Shown: positions 1 to 8,895, counted from the first letter of the stretch. The stretch: DNA of 64,000 nucleotides from Flagellimonas marinaquae (GCF_023716465.1 NZ_CP092415.1:62001-126000); one strand, 5' to 3'. Numbers and translations: made by a program. The notes: generated from the sequence alone by a model not told the origin.

Positions 1-141
1 TTTTACCAAAGGATATTCAACACCATCCACAGTGATGGTTTCTTTCGCTTCAGCAGTGGACTTTGTAATAAAAACATCCTCGTTGGACATGTCTTTAAAA
101 GCAACCAATCTATAGTTTTCTGGGTGTATATCTTTTCTCAT
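1..141 (-). CDS. rpmE2: 50S ribosomal protein L31 type B (5' part, runs off window)
   Basis: The 47 visible codons begin MRKDIHPENYRLVAFKDMS and continue through a Thr/Ser-rich stretch to DGVEYPLVK, the characteristic N-terminus of ribosomal protein L31 of the B type. No cysteine is present in the visible part, as expected for the zinc-independent B form rather than the CxxC-containing A form. The protein is a peripheral component of the large subunit at the intersubunit bridge. The ATG at 139-141 is the natural start; the C-terminal half lies outside the window. A canonical promoter lies immediately upstream (177-206). Confidence 0.93.
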   Translation of the reverse strand, partial: MRKDIHPENYRLVAFKDMSNEDVFITKSTAEAKETITVDGVEYPLVK

Positions 142-176
142 CGTCTTAAATGCTTAATCTCAGAATTTTCAGGGTG

Positions 177-206
177 CAAATTTAATGATTTCTTTGATAT
201 TGCCAA
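177..206 (-). promoter_or_regulatory. Bacteroidetes-type promoter of rpmE2
   Basis: Reading the minus strand, TTG (204-206) is followed after 19 nt by TAAATTTG (177-184). This matches the Bacteroidetes sigma-A consensus TTG-N19/20-TAnnTTTG and sits about 36 nt before the rpmE2 start codon. It is the best-formed promoter noticed in the window. Confidence 0.65.
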
Positions 207-300
207 CTTTAAATCACTAAAAAAATAAAAGTAAATTTATATGTAACAAATTTAGGCAATATTGCACTAACCAACTATAATCAAAACAAATTTTAAAAAA

Positions 301-822
301 ATGGAAGAACAACAAGTTAAAACGGGAAAATTTGCACTTAACTATGGGCTTTTGTTAGGTGCTATTTTTGTGGTGTTCGGCATAATGCTCTACACCCAAA
401 AAATGCATTACGAGATGAGCACCGCGGTAATGGTAATCTCCATTGTACTCATGGCAGCTGCTATATTTATTGCCGTAAACTCCTTTAAAAAGGCCAACGG
501 CGGATACTTGGCCATTTCAGAAGCTTTAAAGGTTGCTGTTGGAGTGGCCCTGGTAGGCACCATATTGTCCCTTGCATATCAATATGTTCTAACAAATTTT
601 ATTGAACCCGACTTTATGGACAAGGCCATGGAAATTGCAAAGCCCAAGGCCATGGCCCAAAACCCGAACATGACCGAGGAACAATGGGAGCAAGGTGTGG
701 AAATGCAAAAAAGCTTTGCTTGGATACAATATCCCGTTGGGTTGATCATTAACTGTGTGATCGGATTGATTATCGGTCTCATTACCGGATTGATCTTGAA
801 AAAGTCCAAAGCGGAATACTAA
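301..822 (+). CDS. DUF4199 family integral membrane protein
   Basis: This is a 173-residue protein with four hydrophobic segments: about residues 15-31, 42-60, 75-98 and 142-166. Between the third and fourth lies a hydrophilic loop rich in Met, Glu and Lys. The arrangement and sequence style fit the DUF4199 family, common in Flavobacteriaceae and often found just upstream of a family 2 glycosyltransferase, as here. The molecular function of DUF4199 is unknown. The context (glycosyltransferase, sugar mutase and lipid exporter downstream) hints at envelope biogenesis, but that is only inference. The ATG follows an A-rich leader. Confidence 0.8.
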   Translation: MEEQQVKTGKFALNYGLLLGAIFVVFGIMLYTQKMHYEMSTAVMVISIVLMAAAIFIAVNSFKKANGGYLAISEALKVAVGVALVGTILSLAYQYVLTNFIEPDFMDKAMEIAKPKAMAQNPNMTEEQWEQGVEMQKSFAWIQYPVGLIINCVIGLIIGLITGLILKKSKAEY

Positions 823-834
823 AACAAAAAATGC

Positions 835-842
835 TACTTTTG
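835..842 (+). promoter_or_regulatory. Candidate -7 box upstream of the glycosyltransferase
   Basis: TACTTTTG matches the Bacteroidetes -7 element TAnnTTTG and lies 23 nt before the start codon at 865. No clear TTG was found at the expected -33 position, so this is tentative. Confidence 0.4.
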
Positions 843-864
843 GAGGGAATTCCAGAATCGAACA

Positions 865-1812
865 ATGCAGATTTCCATTGTAATTCCTTTACTTAACGAG
901 CAAGAATCGCTAATAGAACTTCATGATTGGATTGTGCAAGTGATGCAATCCAATCATTTTTCTTATGAAATCATCTTTATTGATGATGGCAGTACCGATG
1001 GTTCTTGGAAAACTATTTCCGAACTGTCCGAGCAAAACAAAAATGTAAAAGGGATACGTTTCCTTAAAAATTTTGGCAAATCGCAGGCACTGCACGCCGG
1101 GTTCAAAGCCACCGCAGGCGATGTAGTGATAACTATGGACGCCGACCTACAGGACAACCCAGAAGAAATTCCGGATATGTACCGAATGATCACCCAAGAA
1201 GGGCGCCATGTGGTATCGGGCTGGAAAAAGAAACGGTACGATTCGGTTATCACCAAAAACATACCCTCCAAACTCTTTAATTGGGCAGCCCGGAAAACCT
1301 CCGGTGTAAAACTGCACGATTTTAACTGTGGCCTCAAGGCCTTTAACCAAAATGTGGTAAAGACCATCGAAGTCTCTGGGGAAATGCACCGCTACATTCC
1401 TGTATTGGCCAAAAATGCAGGCTTCTCGGACATTACCGAAAAAGTGGTACAGCATCAAGCCCGAAAATATGGTTCCACTAAATTTGGGGCAGAACGCTTT
1501 ATTAATGGTTTTTTGGATTTGATTACCATTTGGTTCGTATCAAAGTTTGGTCGAAGGCCCATGCATCTTTTTGGAGCCTTGGGGGTGCTCATGTTCTTTG
1601 TCGGGTTTGGTTTTTCCCTGTATTTGGGGATCGATAAACTATTCTTGAACCCGACCGGACGTTTAATTACCCAAAGACCGCAGTTTTACATTGCTTTAAC
1701 AGCAATGATCATTGGAACACAACTTTTTTTGGCCGGTTTTATCGGAGAGATCATGGTGAGGTCACGAAAAAATGACACCCGTTACAATATCTCCGATAAA
1801 ATTAACCTTTAA
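865..1812 (+). CDS. Family 2 glycosyltransferase (polyisoprenyl-phosphate type)
   Basis: The 315-residue protein has a GT-A fold N-terminus with a DDGS nucleotide-binding motif at residues 40-43 and a DAD metal-binding motif at 92-94. Two hydrophobic segments follow, at about 232-255 and 273-297. This is the DPM1/ArnC/GtrB architecture, whose members transfer a sugar from a nucleotide donor to a polyprenyl phosphate at the inner face of the cytoplasmic membrane. The sugar and acceptor cannot be told from sequence. It precedes a phosphohexomutase by 58 bp and may be co-transcribed with it, which would link precursor supply to transfer. Confidence 0.87.
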   Translation: MQISIVIPLLNEQESLIELHDWIVQVMQSNHFSYEIIFIDDGSTDGSWKTISELSEQNKNVKGIRFLKNFGKSQALHAGFKATAGDVVITMDADLQDNPEEIPDMYRMITQEGRHVVSGWKKKRYDSVITKNIPSKLFNWAARKTSGVKLHDFNCGLKAFNQNVVKTIEVSGEMHRYIPVLAKNAGFSDITEKVVQHQARKYGSTKFGAERFINGFLDLITIWFVSKFGRRPMHLFGALGVLMFFVGFGFSLYLGIDKLFLNPTGRLITQRPQFYIALTAMIIGTQLFLAGFIGEIMVRSRKNDTRYNISDKINL

Positions 1813-1870
1813 GCCATTTTCAAACCTTATAAACTTTGTATTTTTAAAGAAGCAAACAATTCTAAACACT

Positions 1871-3577
1871 ATGGATTCCATTACAAAGACAGCACAGACT
1901 TGGTTGACCGATTTTTTTGACAACGACACAAAAAAAGAGATCAAACACCTTATGGAAAAAAATCCAGAAGAGCTCAAAGAGCGCTTTTATAAGGATTTAG
2001 AGTTCGGAACCGGTGGAATGCGCGGTGTAATGGGCGTTGGAACCAATCGAATAAACAAATACACCTTGGGCAAAAACACCCAGGGACTCAGCAATTATTT
2101 AAAAAAGTGCTATACCGATAACGATATTCAAGTAGTGATCGCATACGATTGCAGGCATAATTCCAAATCCTTGGCAAAGACCGTGGCAGAGGTATTTTCG
2201 GCCAACGGTATTCGAGTTCACCTATTTTCAGATCTGCGAACAACTCCAGAATTATCCTTTGCGGTCAAATATTTGGGGTGTCACGCCGGAATTGTACTAA
2301 CGGCCTCCCACAACCCACCGGAATACAATGGTTACAAAGTTTATTGGGCAGATGGTGGGCAGATCGTACCACCACAGGATGGGGAAATCATAGCCGAGAT
2401 CAATGCACTTTCTTTTGAGGATATCAAATTTGTAAAAGACGACAGTTTGATAAGCATGATAGATGAAGATGTGGACGAAGCCTTTTTTGAAGCATCCGTT
2501 AAAAACGGAAATTTTGGAGCAAAAGGAAAAGATGACTTTAACATCGTCTTTACTTCCTTGCACGGAACATCGATCACGGCCATTCCGGAAGTATTGAAGC
2601 GTGCCGGATACAACAATGTCACCATTATAGAAGAACAAGCAAAACCTGACGGAGATTTCCCTACCGTTGAGTCGCCCAACCCGGAAGAACCGGAAGCTTT
2701 GTCCATCGCCATTGCCAAAGCTGAGGAAATCGGTGCGGATATGGTGGTCGGAACCGACCCGGATAGCGACCGTTTAGGTATTGCTGTAAGAAACTTGGAT
2801 GGGAAAATGGAATTATTGAACGGGAATCAAACTATGGTGCTGATGACCAAATTCCTGTTGGACCAATACAAGAAAAAAGGGTTTAAAGGCAACGAATTTA
2901 TTGCTTCCACAATAGTTTCCACCCCAATGATGCAGCAAATGGCCAAAGCTTATGGGGTTGAATACAAAACTGCGCTCACAGGGTTTAAATGGATCGGTAA
3001 AATGATCAAGGATTTTCCTAACTCTACATTTATTGGTGGAGGTGAGGAAAGCTTTGGGTTTATGGTTGGTGATTTTGTACGCGATAAAGATGCCGTCACC
3101 TCTACCCTTTTGGCGTGTGAAATTGCCGCCGATGCCAAAGCCAATGGTAGCTCTTTCTTTAAAGAATTGATCGATGCCTACGTTCAGTTTGGCTTCTACA
3201 AGGAAAAATTAATATCCATTACCAAAAAAGGAATGAGTGGAGAAGAGGAAATTAAACAAATGCTGAAAGATTTCAAGGAAAACCCCGTGGATACGGTGCA
3301 AGGCTCAAAATTACTGTACATTGAGGATTATAATACGTCGATCGTTAAAAATGTACAGACCGGGGACGAGTTCACCCTACATTTGCCAAAGTCCAACGTA
3401 TTGATCTATGAAACCGAGGATGGCACCCGGATTGCAGCAAGGCCTAGTGGCACGGAACCAAAAGTAAAGTTCTACATCAGTACAAATTCAAAATTGGAGA
3501 ATGCAGCCGATTATAAATCCGTAAATTCGCAGTTGGAAACCAAATTGGAAGGTATCTTATCCGAGCTGAATTTATAA
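1871..3577 (+). CDS. Phosphoglucomutase/phosphomannomutase
   Basis: The 568-residue protein is an alpha-D-phosphohexomutase that interconverts hexose 1- and 6-phosphates. All four family signatures are visible: the phosphoserine loop TASHNPPEYNGYK with Ser146, the metal loop DPDSDR at 296-301, the sugar-specificity loop GGEESFG at about 390-396, and the phosphate-binding RPSGTEPK at about 524-531. An in-frame upstream extension exists, but it would overlap the glycosyltransferase. The ATG at 1871 (MDSITKTAQTWL) gives the normal family N-terminus. The length matches the Bacteroidetes 'phospho-sugar mutase' group. Whether glucose or mannose is preferred is not certain. Confidence 0.93.
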   Translation: MDSITKTAQTWLTDFFDNDTKKEIKHLMEKNPEELKERFYKDLEFGTGGMRGVMGVGTNRINKYTLGKNTQGLSNYLKKCYTDNDIQVVIAYDCRHNSKSLAKTVAEVFSANGIRVHLFSDLRTTPELSFAVKYLGCHAGIVLTASHNPPEYNGYKVYWADGGQIVPPQDGEIIAEINALSFEDIKFVKDDSLISMIDEDVDEAFFEASVKNGNFGAKGKDDFNIVFTSLHGTSITAIPEVLKRAGYNNVTIIEEQAKPDGDFPTVESPNPEEPEALSIAIAKAEEIGADMVVGTDPDSDRLGIAVRNLDGKMELLNGNQTMVLMTKFLLDQYKKKGFKGNEFIASTIVSTPMMQQMAKAYGVEYKTALTGFKWIGKMIKDFPNSTFIGGGEESFGFMVGDFVRDKDAVTSTLLACEIAADAKANGSSFFKELIDAYVQFGFYKEKLISITKKGMSGEEEIKQMLKDFKENPVDTVQGSKLLYIEDYNTSIVKNVQTGDEFTLHLPKSNVLIYETEDGTRIAARPSGTEPKVKFYISTNSKLENAADYKSVNSQLETKLEGILSELNL

Positions 3578-3581
3578 GTGA

Positions 3582-5405
3582 ATGAACTACTTTAAAAAGA
3601 TTCTCCGATTTGCGAAGCCATATCGCAAATACGGTTTTCTAAATATATTTTTCAATATCCTTTATGCATTGTTCAGTGCGTTGTCCTACGCCGCGCTGAT
3701 ACCAATGCTCAATGTCCTTTTCGACAAGACCAAACGTGTAAGCGAGCCACCGACCTTTCAAGGTATCGGTAAATTAAAGGAGTATTTTGAAGGTTATATG
3801 AACTATCAGGTAACCCTTCACTCGGGGGACGACCCCATGAAAGGACTGTTCTTGGCCATTGGCTTGATCCTCTTTTTGTTCTTTTTTAAGAACATCTTCA
3901 ATTATCTGGCCATGTATTTTATCACATTTTTGAGAAATGGGGTACTTAAGGACATACGAAACAAAATGTACCAAAAGATAGTAGATCTGCCCATCTCCTA
4001 TTTTTCAGAAAAGAAGAAAGGGGATGTTATCGCAAGGATCACATCAGATGTATTGGAAATCCAACACTCCTTTCTATCTATTTTGGAATTGATTGTAAGG
4101 GAGCCGCTTACCATACTTTTTACCATCATTGTAATGTTCTTGATAAGTGCCAAGCTTACCATTTTTGTTTTCATATTTATTCCCATAGCCGGAATGATCA
4201 TATCCCGGATAGGTAAATCCTTGAAGAAGAAATCGGACAAGGTACAAAAAGAGCAAGGTGAATTTCTTTCCATTGTCGAGGAGACTTTGGGAGGGCTTCG
4301 GGTAATTAAAGCGTTCAATGCCGAATCCAGATTCTTTAAAATATTTCAGAATTCTACCTCGCGTTTTTTCAAATTCTCCAATTCACTGTTAAATCGGCAA
4401 AACCTATCATCACCCACTAGCGAATTTCTTGGGATCGTTGTTTTTGGTGTATTGCTATGGTACGGAGGGCGAATGGTTCTTTTGGAAGGCTCTCTGGACG
4501 CCGCATCGTTTATATCCTATATGGGACTGGCATTTAATATTTTAACACCGGCCAAAGCCATCAGTAAAGCATCTTACGGTGTTAAAAAAGGAAATTCCGC
4601 AGCAGAACGTGTTCTGGAAATATTGGAATCGGAAAACCCCATCAAAAATATAGAGGGTGCCGAAAATAAATCCGATTTTAATACGGGAATTGAACTAAGG
4701 AATGTTGCCTTTAAATATGAAGATGATTATGTGCTTTCAGCATTTAACCTAAAGGTGGACAAGGGCAAAACCGTGGCCTTGGTGGGTCAATCTGGAAGTG
4801 GAAAAAGCACAGTGGCCAATTTGGTGACCCGCTTTTATGACGTAAACCAAGGTGAGATTTTGATAGATGGCACCAATATAAAGAACATAACAAAAAAATC
4901 GCTCCGTGGACTTATGGGCTTGGTTACACAAGATTCCATATTGTTTAATGATTCGGTAAAGAACAATATAGCACTTGGTAAAGAAAATGCCAACATGGAT
5001 GAAATTATGGAAGCGGCCAAAGTTGCGAACGCACACGATTTCATAATGGAGCTGCCCCAAGGTTACGAGACCAATATCGGTGATAGCGGCAACAAATTGA
5101 GCGGTGGACAAAAACAACGGCTATCCATTGCAAGAGCCGTCCTTAAAAATCCACCCATAATGATCTTGGACGAGGCCACTTCGGCATTGGATACCGAAAG
5201 TGAACGTTTGGTGCAGGATGCATTGGAAAAAATGATGCAGAACCGCACCTCGGTAGTAATTGCACATCGACTCTCTACAATACAAAATGCGGATATGATC
5301 GTAGTGATGAGCAAAGGTGAAATTGTAGAACAAGGAACACACGAGGAATTGATGAAATCTGCCAAAAACTACAAGAAACTGGTAGAGATGCAATCGTTTT
5401 CCTAG
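3582..5405 (+). CDS. ABC transporter, MsbA-like fused permease/ATPase
   Basis: The 607-residue half-transporter has an N-terminal exporter-type membrane domain (six helices, about residues 15-320) followed by an ATPase domain. The ATPase carries Walker A GQSGSGKST near 402, the signature LSGGQKQR near 506, Walker B IMILDEATS near 527 and the H-loop IAHRLS near 560. It would act as a homodimer. Sequence style and the glycosyltransferase neighbourhood fit the lipid-A/lipid flippase MsbA group, but drug exporters look alike and the substrate is not proven. The gene starts 4 bp after the mutase stop, so the two are very probably one operon. Confidence 0.88.
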   Translation: MNYFKKILRFAKPYRKYGFLNIFFNILYALFSALSYAALIPMLNVLFDKTKRVSEPPTFQGIGKLKEYFEGYMNYQVTLHSGDDPMKGLFLAIGLILFLFFFKNIFNYLAMYFITFLRNGVLKDIRNKMYQKIVDLPISYFSEKKKGDVIARITSDVLEIQHSFLSILELIVREPLTILFTIIVMFLISAKLTIFVFIFIPIAGMIISRIGKSLKKKSDKVQKEQGEFLSIVEETLGGLRVIKAFNAESRFFKIFQNSTSRFFKFSNSLLNRQNLSSPTSEFLGIVVFGVLLWYGGRMVLLEGSLDAASFISYMGLAFNILTPAKAISKASYGVKKGNSAAERVLEILESENPIKNIEGAENKSDFNTGIELRNVAFKYEDDYVLSAFNLKVDKGKTVALVGQSGSGKSTVANLVTRFYDVNQGEILIDGTNIKNITKKSLRGLMGLVTQDSILFNDSVKNNIALGKENANMDEIMEAAKVANAHDFIMELPQGYETNIGDSGNKLSGGQKQRLSIARAVLKNPPIMILDEATSALDTESERLVQDALEKMMQNRTSVVIAHRLSTIQNADMIVVMSKGEIVEQGTHEELMKSAKNYKKLVEMQSFS

Positions 5406-5749
5406 TAGGAAGGCGAACACGGGGGTGGATCATCTAAATTTTTAAATTAACTAGACCTTAGTGGCTATATACCAAATTCTGAGGCAAAAGGATTGTTCAC
5501 ATTCGCTCGTTAACTACGGCTACATTGAAACAAGGGCTGGATTCTGGACCGCAGGCAGCCAACTGCTAACTGCTAAACAAAAGATTTATCACCTTCGTTC
5601 AAAACGACACTGGCTTCCACACATTTCCTCTTTTAACCGACTCTGCACCTTCAGCCAAATTCCAAGTTACTAATTGGTTCTTAAAATTATTTATTGAACA
5701 ATTAAACCTTTTCCCCTTACCTTAGTCCTAGCATCAAACAACAAGAACA
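5406..5749 (+). other. 344-bp intergenic region without a recognised gene
   Basis: A 70-codon reading frame at 5461-5673 starts with GTG and has a composition unlike its neighbours (Ser, His, Arg and Leu rich, no recognisable motif), so I do not accept it as a gene. A short duplication, AACTGCTAACTGCTAA, lies near 5560. A weak promoter candidate for the sigma factor, TTG (5694-5696) with TACCTTAG (5718-5725) 21 nt downstream, lies at the 3' end. No convincing terminator hairpin for the ABC transporter gene was seen. Confidence 0.5.
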
Positions 5750-6292
5750 TTGATCGCTGAGGAAACCCTAGTACAAGAGCTTAAGCAGGAAGAAAGTCGA
5801 GCGCAGGCCTTTGAAGTATTGGTAAATACCTACAAAGAACGTCTGTATTGGCATATTCGGAGAATTGTGCTTAATCACGACGACGCAGATGACGTACTCC
5901 AGAACACTTTTATAAAAGTCTATAAAAACATTGATAACTTTAAAGGTGAAAGTAAATTATACTCTTGGATGTACAGAATAGCTACCAACGAATCGCTGAC
6001 CTTTTTAAAACAAAAGTCCAAAAAAATAGGGATAAGCGATCAAGAGTTAAAGGACCGAATGGTAGATAATCTTCAGGCAGATGTTTATTTTGAGGGCAGT
6101 GAAATCCAGTTAAAGCTGCAAAAAGCATTGGCTACCCTTCCAGACAAGCAAAAATTGGTGTTTACCATGAAGTATTATCAGGAAATGAAATACAGTGAGA
6201 TTTCCGAGGTGCTGGAAACTTCGGAAGGCGCTTTAAAAGCAAGCTATCACTTGGCCGTTAAAAAAATTGAAACGTATCTTAGAGACAATTAA
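5750..6292 (+). CDS. ECF-family RNA polymerase sigma factor
   Basis: The 180-residue protein has the two-domain ECF layout. Region 2 (about 20-90) contains DDADDVLQNTFIKVYKNIDNF and the -10-recognition stretch SWMYRIATNESL. Region 4 (about 120-175) contains LPDKQKLVFTMKYYQEMKYSEISEVL and a helix-turn-helix. The only start that keeps region 2 intact is TTG at 5750; the next in-frame ATG is well inside region 2. It is followed by a membrane anti-sigma-like gene and a Spy-like periplasmic gene, so it is probably released by an envelope signal. Confidence 0.92.
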   Translation: MIAEETLVQELKQEESRAQAFEVLVNTYKERLYWHIRRIVLNHDDADDVLQNTFIKVYKNIDNFKGESKLYSWMYRIATNESLTFLKQKSKKIGISDQELKDRMVDNLQADVYFEGSEIQLKLQKALATLPDKQKLVFTMKYYQEMKYSEISEVLETSEGALKASYHLAVKKIETYLRDN

Positions 6293-6325
6293 ACCTTTGA
6301 CCATTTTGAAAGTCAAACAAGAGCA

Positions 6326-6859
6326 ATGAAAAAAGACAAAAAAAATAGTTTCAATACACCCAAAGGGTATTTTGAGGACTTTAATAGTCGTTTGATGGAT
6401 AAAATCAAAAAGGAAGAAGCGGGCCACACCGAATCCTTGATTCCCAAACATGATGGCTTTAGCGTTCCAGAAGGCTATTTTGATGAAATAAGTTCCTCGG
6501 TAGCATCAGAACTCAATACAAAAGAAACCAAGGTAATCCCATTAATAGCAAACAAAAAACTCTACTATACCGTAGCCGCGGTTGCTGCCATTTTTGTACT
6601 GATTTTTAGTCTCAACCAGGGTTCCTCGGCAGAACCGATCTCTTTTGATGATCTGGCAAGCTCGGATATTGAAGCTTATCTGGAGAATACCGATCTTGAG
6701 ATGACCACCTACGAAATTGCGGAAATTATCCCTTTAAAGGATATTGAACTGAACAATATTTTTAACGAAGTTCTGGAAGATGACGCCATTTTGGATTATT
6801 TGGACGAAAACGTAGACGAAATTGAACATTTATATTTAGATGACCTTGACTATGAATAA
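6326..6859 (+). CDS. Putative membrane anti-sigma factor
   Basis: This 177-residue protein has a charged cytoplasmic N-terminus containing two short FxxPxGYF(D/E) motifs (about residues 10-16 and 47-54). A single transmembrane helix at about 75-95 follows, then a strongly acidic exported C-terminus. It lacks a recognisable HATPase or zinc-finger anti-sigma domain. Assignment as the anti-sigma partner rests on topology and on its position 33 bp after the ECF sigma gene. It overlaps the following gene by 8 bp, which suggests translational coupling. Confidence 0.68.
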   Translation: MKKDKKNSFNTPKGYFEDFNSRLMDKIKKEEAGHTESLIPKHDGFSVPEGYFDEISSSVASELNTKETKVIPLIANKKLYYTVAAVAAIFVLIFSLNQGSSAEPISFDDLASSDIEAYLENTDLEMTTYEIAEIIPLKDIELNNIFNEVLEDDAILDYLDENVDEIEHLYLDDLDYE

Positions 6860-7295
6860 AAGAACACTCATATTTAGCACCTTACTTTTGGTTACCATGG
6901 CCATGCATGCCCAAGGACCAATTTGGGAACGTGTAAAGACCTTGAAAGTTGCCTTTATTACCGAACGTATTGATCTAACAAGTGAAGAGGCACAACAATT
7001 TTGGCCGGTGTACAATGAGCACGAAGAGACATTGGAACGCATTCGTAAAAAAGAACGGTTTGAACTGTTCTCCAATATTTCCAATGCACAAAATCTCACA
7101 AACAGTGAGTCCGAAACATTGTTGGACAATATCATGGCGCTGCAACAAGAAAAACTAAAGGCCGAAGAAAGTTTTTTGTTAAAAATGCGAAAAATAATTC
7201 CTGCCCAAAAGGTTCTTCTTTTGCTTAAGGCAGAAGAGGACTTTAAAAAGCAAATGATACACCAATTCCGTAAACGTAAGGGAGGTGGCGGATAA
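6852..7295 (+). CDS. Periplasmic Spy/CpxP-like protein ('sensor of ECF sigma factor' type)
   Basis: The 147-residue protein starts with a signal peptide ending in MAMHAQ (about residue 21). The mature part is a charged helical protein with the LTSEEAQQFWPVYNEHEE segment typical of the Spy/CpxP/LTXXQ-like group that flavobacteria carry beside ECF sigma genes. An upstream in-frame ATG at 6840 would add four residues; 6852 gives the better signal peptide. It is the third gene of the sigma cassette and overlaps the preceding gene. By analogy it may chaperone or sense misfolded periplasmic proteins or metals. The C-terminus is Lys/Arg/Gly rich. Confidence 0.75.
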   Translation: MNKRTLIFSTLLLVTMAMHAQGPIWERVKTLKVAFITERIDLTSEEAQQFWPVYNEHEETLERIRKKERFELFSNISNAQNLTNSESETLLDNIMALQQEKLKAEESFLLKMRKIIPAQKVLLLLKAEEDFKKQMIHQFRKRKGGGG

Positions 7296-7317
7296 CTTAA
7301 TTTAAAAACAAGAAAGT

Positions 7318-7349
7318 AAAGAGGGGTCCCTATAAGGCTCCTCTTTTTT
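7318..7349 (+). terminator. Intrinsic terminator after the sigma cassette
   Basis: AAAGAGG (7318-7324) pairs with CCTCTTT (about 7340-7346) and is followed by a T run to 7349. It lies 22 bp after the Spy-like gene stop. Confidence 0.7.
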
Positions 7350-7409
7350 GATTAAACCTTTTTGTAAATCTCGTGTCTTATGTACAGAAAACCATTAAAA
7401 TCCGATAAT

Positions 7410-7760
7410 ATGAAAAGTTTGAAGACATTTTTAATGATAGCAGTAATAGCAGGCGCACTCACCTCCTGTAAAGCGCAAACAACAGTCGTAAAGGTCTACC
7501 CAAAACATGGCACAGTGGTCACGCACATATCCAACCCAAGGACAATTGTGCACAAAAAGACCAATTATTACTACGCTGATGGAGTTTGGTACAGAGCTCA
7601 AGGAAAAAAGTATATCGTTACGGCCGTACCCGCCGGAGTCAAAGTAAGGACATTGCCCCGGGGCAGTAAAGTAGTATATAGAAATGGACGTCGATTTTAC
7701 CAATACCGGGGAGTTTGGTATAAAAAAAGAGGGCGCAATTACGTTGTGGTAAACGTTTAA
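7410..7760 (+). CDS. Small lipoprotein, DUF6515-like
   Basis: The 116-residue protein begins MKSLKTFLMIAVIAGAL and has a lipobox LTSC, giving an acylated Cys near residue 20. The mature part is basic and tyrosine rich with a duplicated pattern around YYYADGVWYRAQGKKYIV and FYQYRGVWYKKRGRNYVVV, which fits the DUF6515 group. An upstream ATG at 7380 would add ten residues before the signal and is less likely. Function unknown. It sits between two terminators and so is a separate small transcription unit, although it may belong to the adjacent envelope-stress regulon. Confidence 0.75.
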   Translation: MKSLKTFLMIAVIAGALTSCKAQTTVVKVYPKHGTVVTHISNPRTIVHKKTNYYYADGVWYRAQGKKYIVTAVPAGVKVRTLPRGSKVVYRNGRRFYQYRGVWYKKRGRNYVVVNV

Positions 7761-7794
7761 CCCTATTTGGTTTTTGTTTGTTTTTTGGTTGATG

Positions 7795-7823
7795 AGCGGC
7801 GATTGATTCGCCGCTTTTTTTTT
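7795..7823. terminator. Bidirectional terminator between convergent genes
   Basis: AGCGGCGA (7795-7802) and TCGCCGCT (7808-7815) form a perfect 8-bp stem with a 5-nt loop, followed by nine T on the plus strand. The minus-strand gene stop at 7822 lies in the tail, so the hairpin probably serves mainly the plus-strand lipoprotein gene. Confidence 0.85.
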
Positions 7824-8853
7824 ACCGGAACAACAACTTGGCAATTCTCTTGTTCCCAGCTGCAAAAGCTGTGGAATCATTTAAAAACCGAAGAGTAAAA
7901 AAAGGCTCTTCACTCAATTCCTTCCAGCTCTCACCCCCATCGGAGGAATAGGAAATTCCCGTAAATCCGGCTGCAACCAAGGCTTCCCCATTGGAATTGG
8001 GCACAAACTGCACACAACTCTTATAGCCGGGCTCGTGACCATCAGCAACCAATTGCCATGTCTTGCCACCATCAATGGTTTTGACCTTATTGGCCTTATT
8101 GGATTTGGGTTGGGTGTAGTCCCCACCTATGGCAAACCCAATATTTTCATTAAAAAAATCCATGGCATAGATACCCTGGGTCGGTTCGTCCGCTATTATT
8201 GGGGTTTCCTGTACTTCCCAGGTCATGCCCTTGTCATCGGAAAAGTAGACCCGTCCTTCGGTGGTACCGACCCAAGCTTTATCTCCTTTTACGGCAATGT
8301 TACTATTGCTCGCCGCAAATGCCCCCTCGCCTTCTACTCCTTCGGGCAGATCCGAGCAAGGTACTTTGGTCCAACTGTTCCCCCCGTCCCTTGTAATGAT
8401 TACAGAAAGGCAACCGTCCACAGTATCCCCAACCGCAATCCCTTCCATGTTGTTCCAAAAAGTAAGGCTATCATAAAAAACGCCTTCGCCCTCCTCTTTG
8501 TAAACCACTTCCATTTTTCCTTTATCCCCGGTTTTGTACAACAAAGCGGGACTTTCAATAGAAAGCATAAAAAAATCCTCGGAGGTACTGCCTACCGCCC
8601 TAAAACTAGGGGTCAGCGAATCGTAGGTCTGCACATTACTGCGAACTTGCAACGAATTTACGTCCACCGTACCATAAACACCATTGCTTCCCGCAAAGGC
8701 CAGTGTTCTGCCATCCAAAAATGTAATAGCACGAATGCTGACGGAATCATTAAAAACTGGAGTTATTTCAACGGAGGTAAAGGGTAGCTTTTTATGTTCT
8801 TCTGCACAAGAAAATAAAACTAGAGCCATTATCAGGGAGCATATGTATCTCAT
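7822..8853 (-). CDS. BNR/Asp-box repeat lipoprotein (Ycf48-like propeller)
   Basis: The start at 8853 gives MRYICSLIMALVLFSCAEE, a lipoprotein signal with lipobox LFSC; an upstream ATG at 8898 would bury the signal. The 343-residue protein contains Asp-box motifs of the form S-x-DGG-x-(S/T)W: TRDGGNSWTKV, SDDKGMTWEVQ, TIDGGKTWQLV and SSDGGESWKEL. It is therefore a beta-propeller of the sialidase/photosystem-II-stability-factor (Ycf48) type. It is annotated in relatives as 'oxidoreductase' without good reason. Probably an envelope-anchored binding protein; ligand unknown. Divergent from the RNA methyltransferase gene, with 59 bp between. Confidence 0.82.
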   Translation of the reverse strand: MRYICSLIMALVLFSCAEEHKKLPFTSVEITPVFNDSVSIRAITFLDGRTLAFAGSNGVYGTVDVNSLQVRSNVQTYDSLTPSFRAVGSTSEDFFMLSIESPALLYKTGDKGKMEVVYKEEGEGVFYDSLTFWNNMEGIAVGDTVDGCLSVIITRDGGNSWTKVPCSDLPEGVEGEGAFAASNSNIAVKGDKAWVGTTEGRVYFSDDKGMTWEVQETPIIADEPTQGIYAMDFFNENIGFAIGGDYTQPKSNKANKVKTIDGGKTWQLVADGHEPGYKSCVQFVPNSNGEALVAAGFTGISYSSDGGESWKELSEEPFFTLRFLNDSTAFAAGNKRIAKLLFR

Positions 8854-8887
8854 TGTATTTATTTTCTTCAAAAGTAAGGAGAAATCA

Positions 8888-8895
8888 TACCTTTG
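8888..8895 (+). promoter_or_regulatory. Candidate -7 box of the RsmB-type gene
   Basis: TACCTTTG, followed by C, fits TAnnTTTG and lies 17 nt before the ATG at 8913 in the 59-bp divergent spacer. This implies a short or nearly leaderless 5' end. No good TTG at -33. Confidence 0.45.

Noticed and set aside
5461..5673. 70-codon open frame in the intergenic region after the ABC transporter
   Set aside because: GTG start, no recognisable motif, composition unlike neighbours and no ribosome-binding context.
8035..8787. 250-codon plus-strand frame antisense to the BNR lipoprotein gene
   Set aside because: Shadow of a gene with clear signal peptide and Asp-box repeats; the antisense product has no motif.
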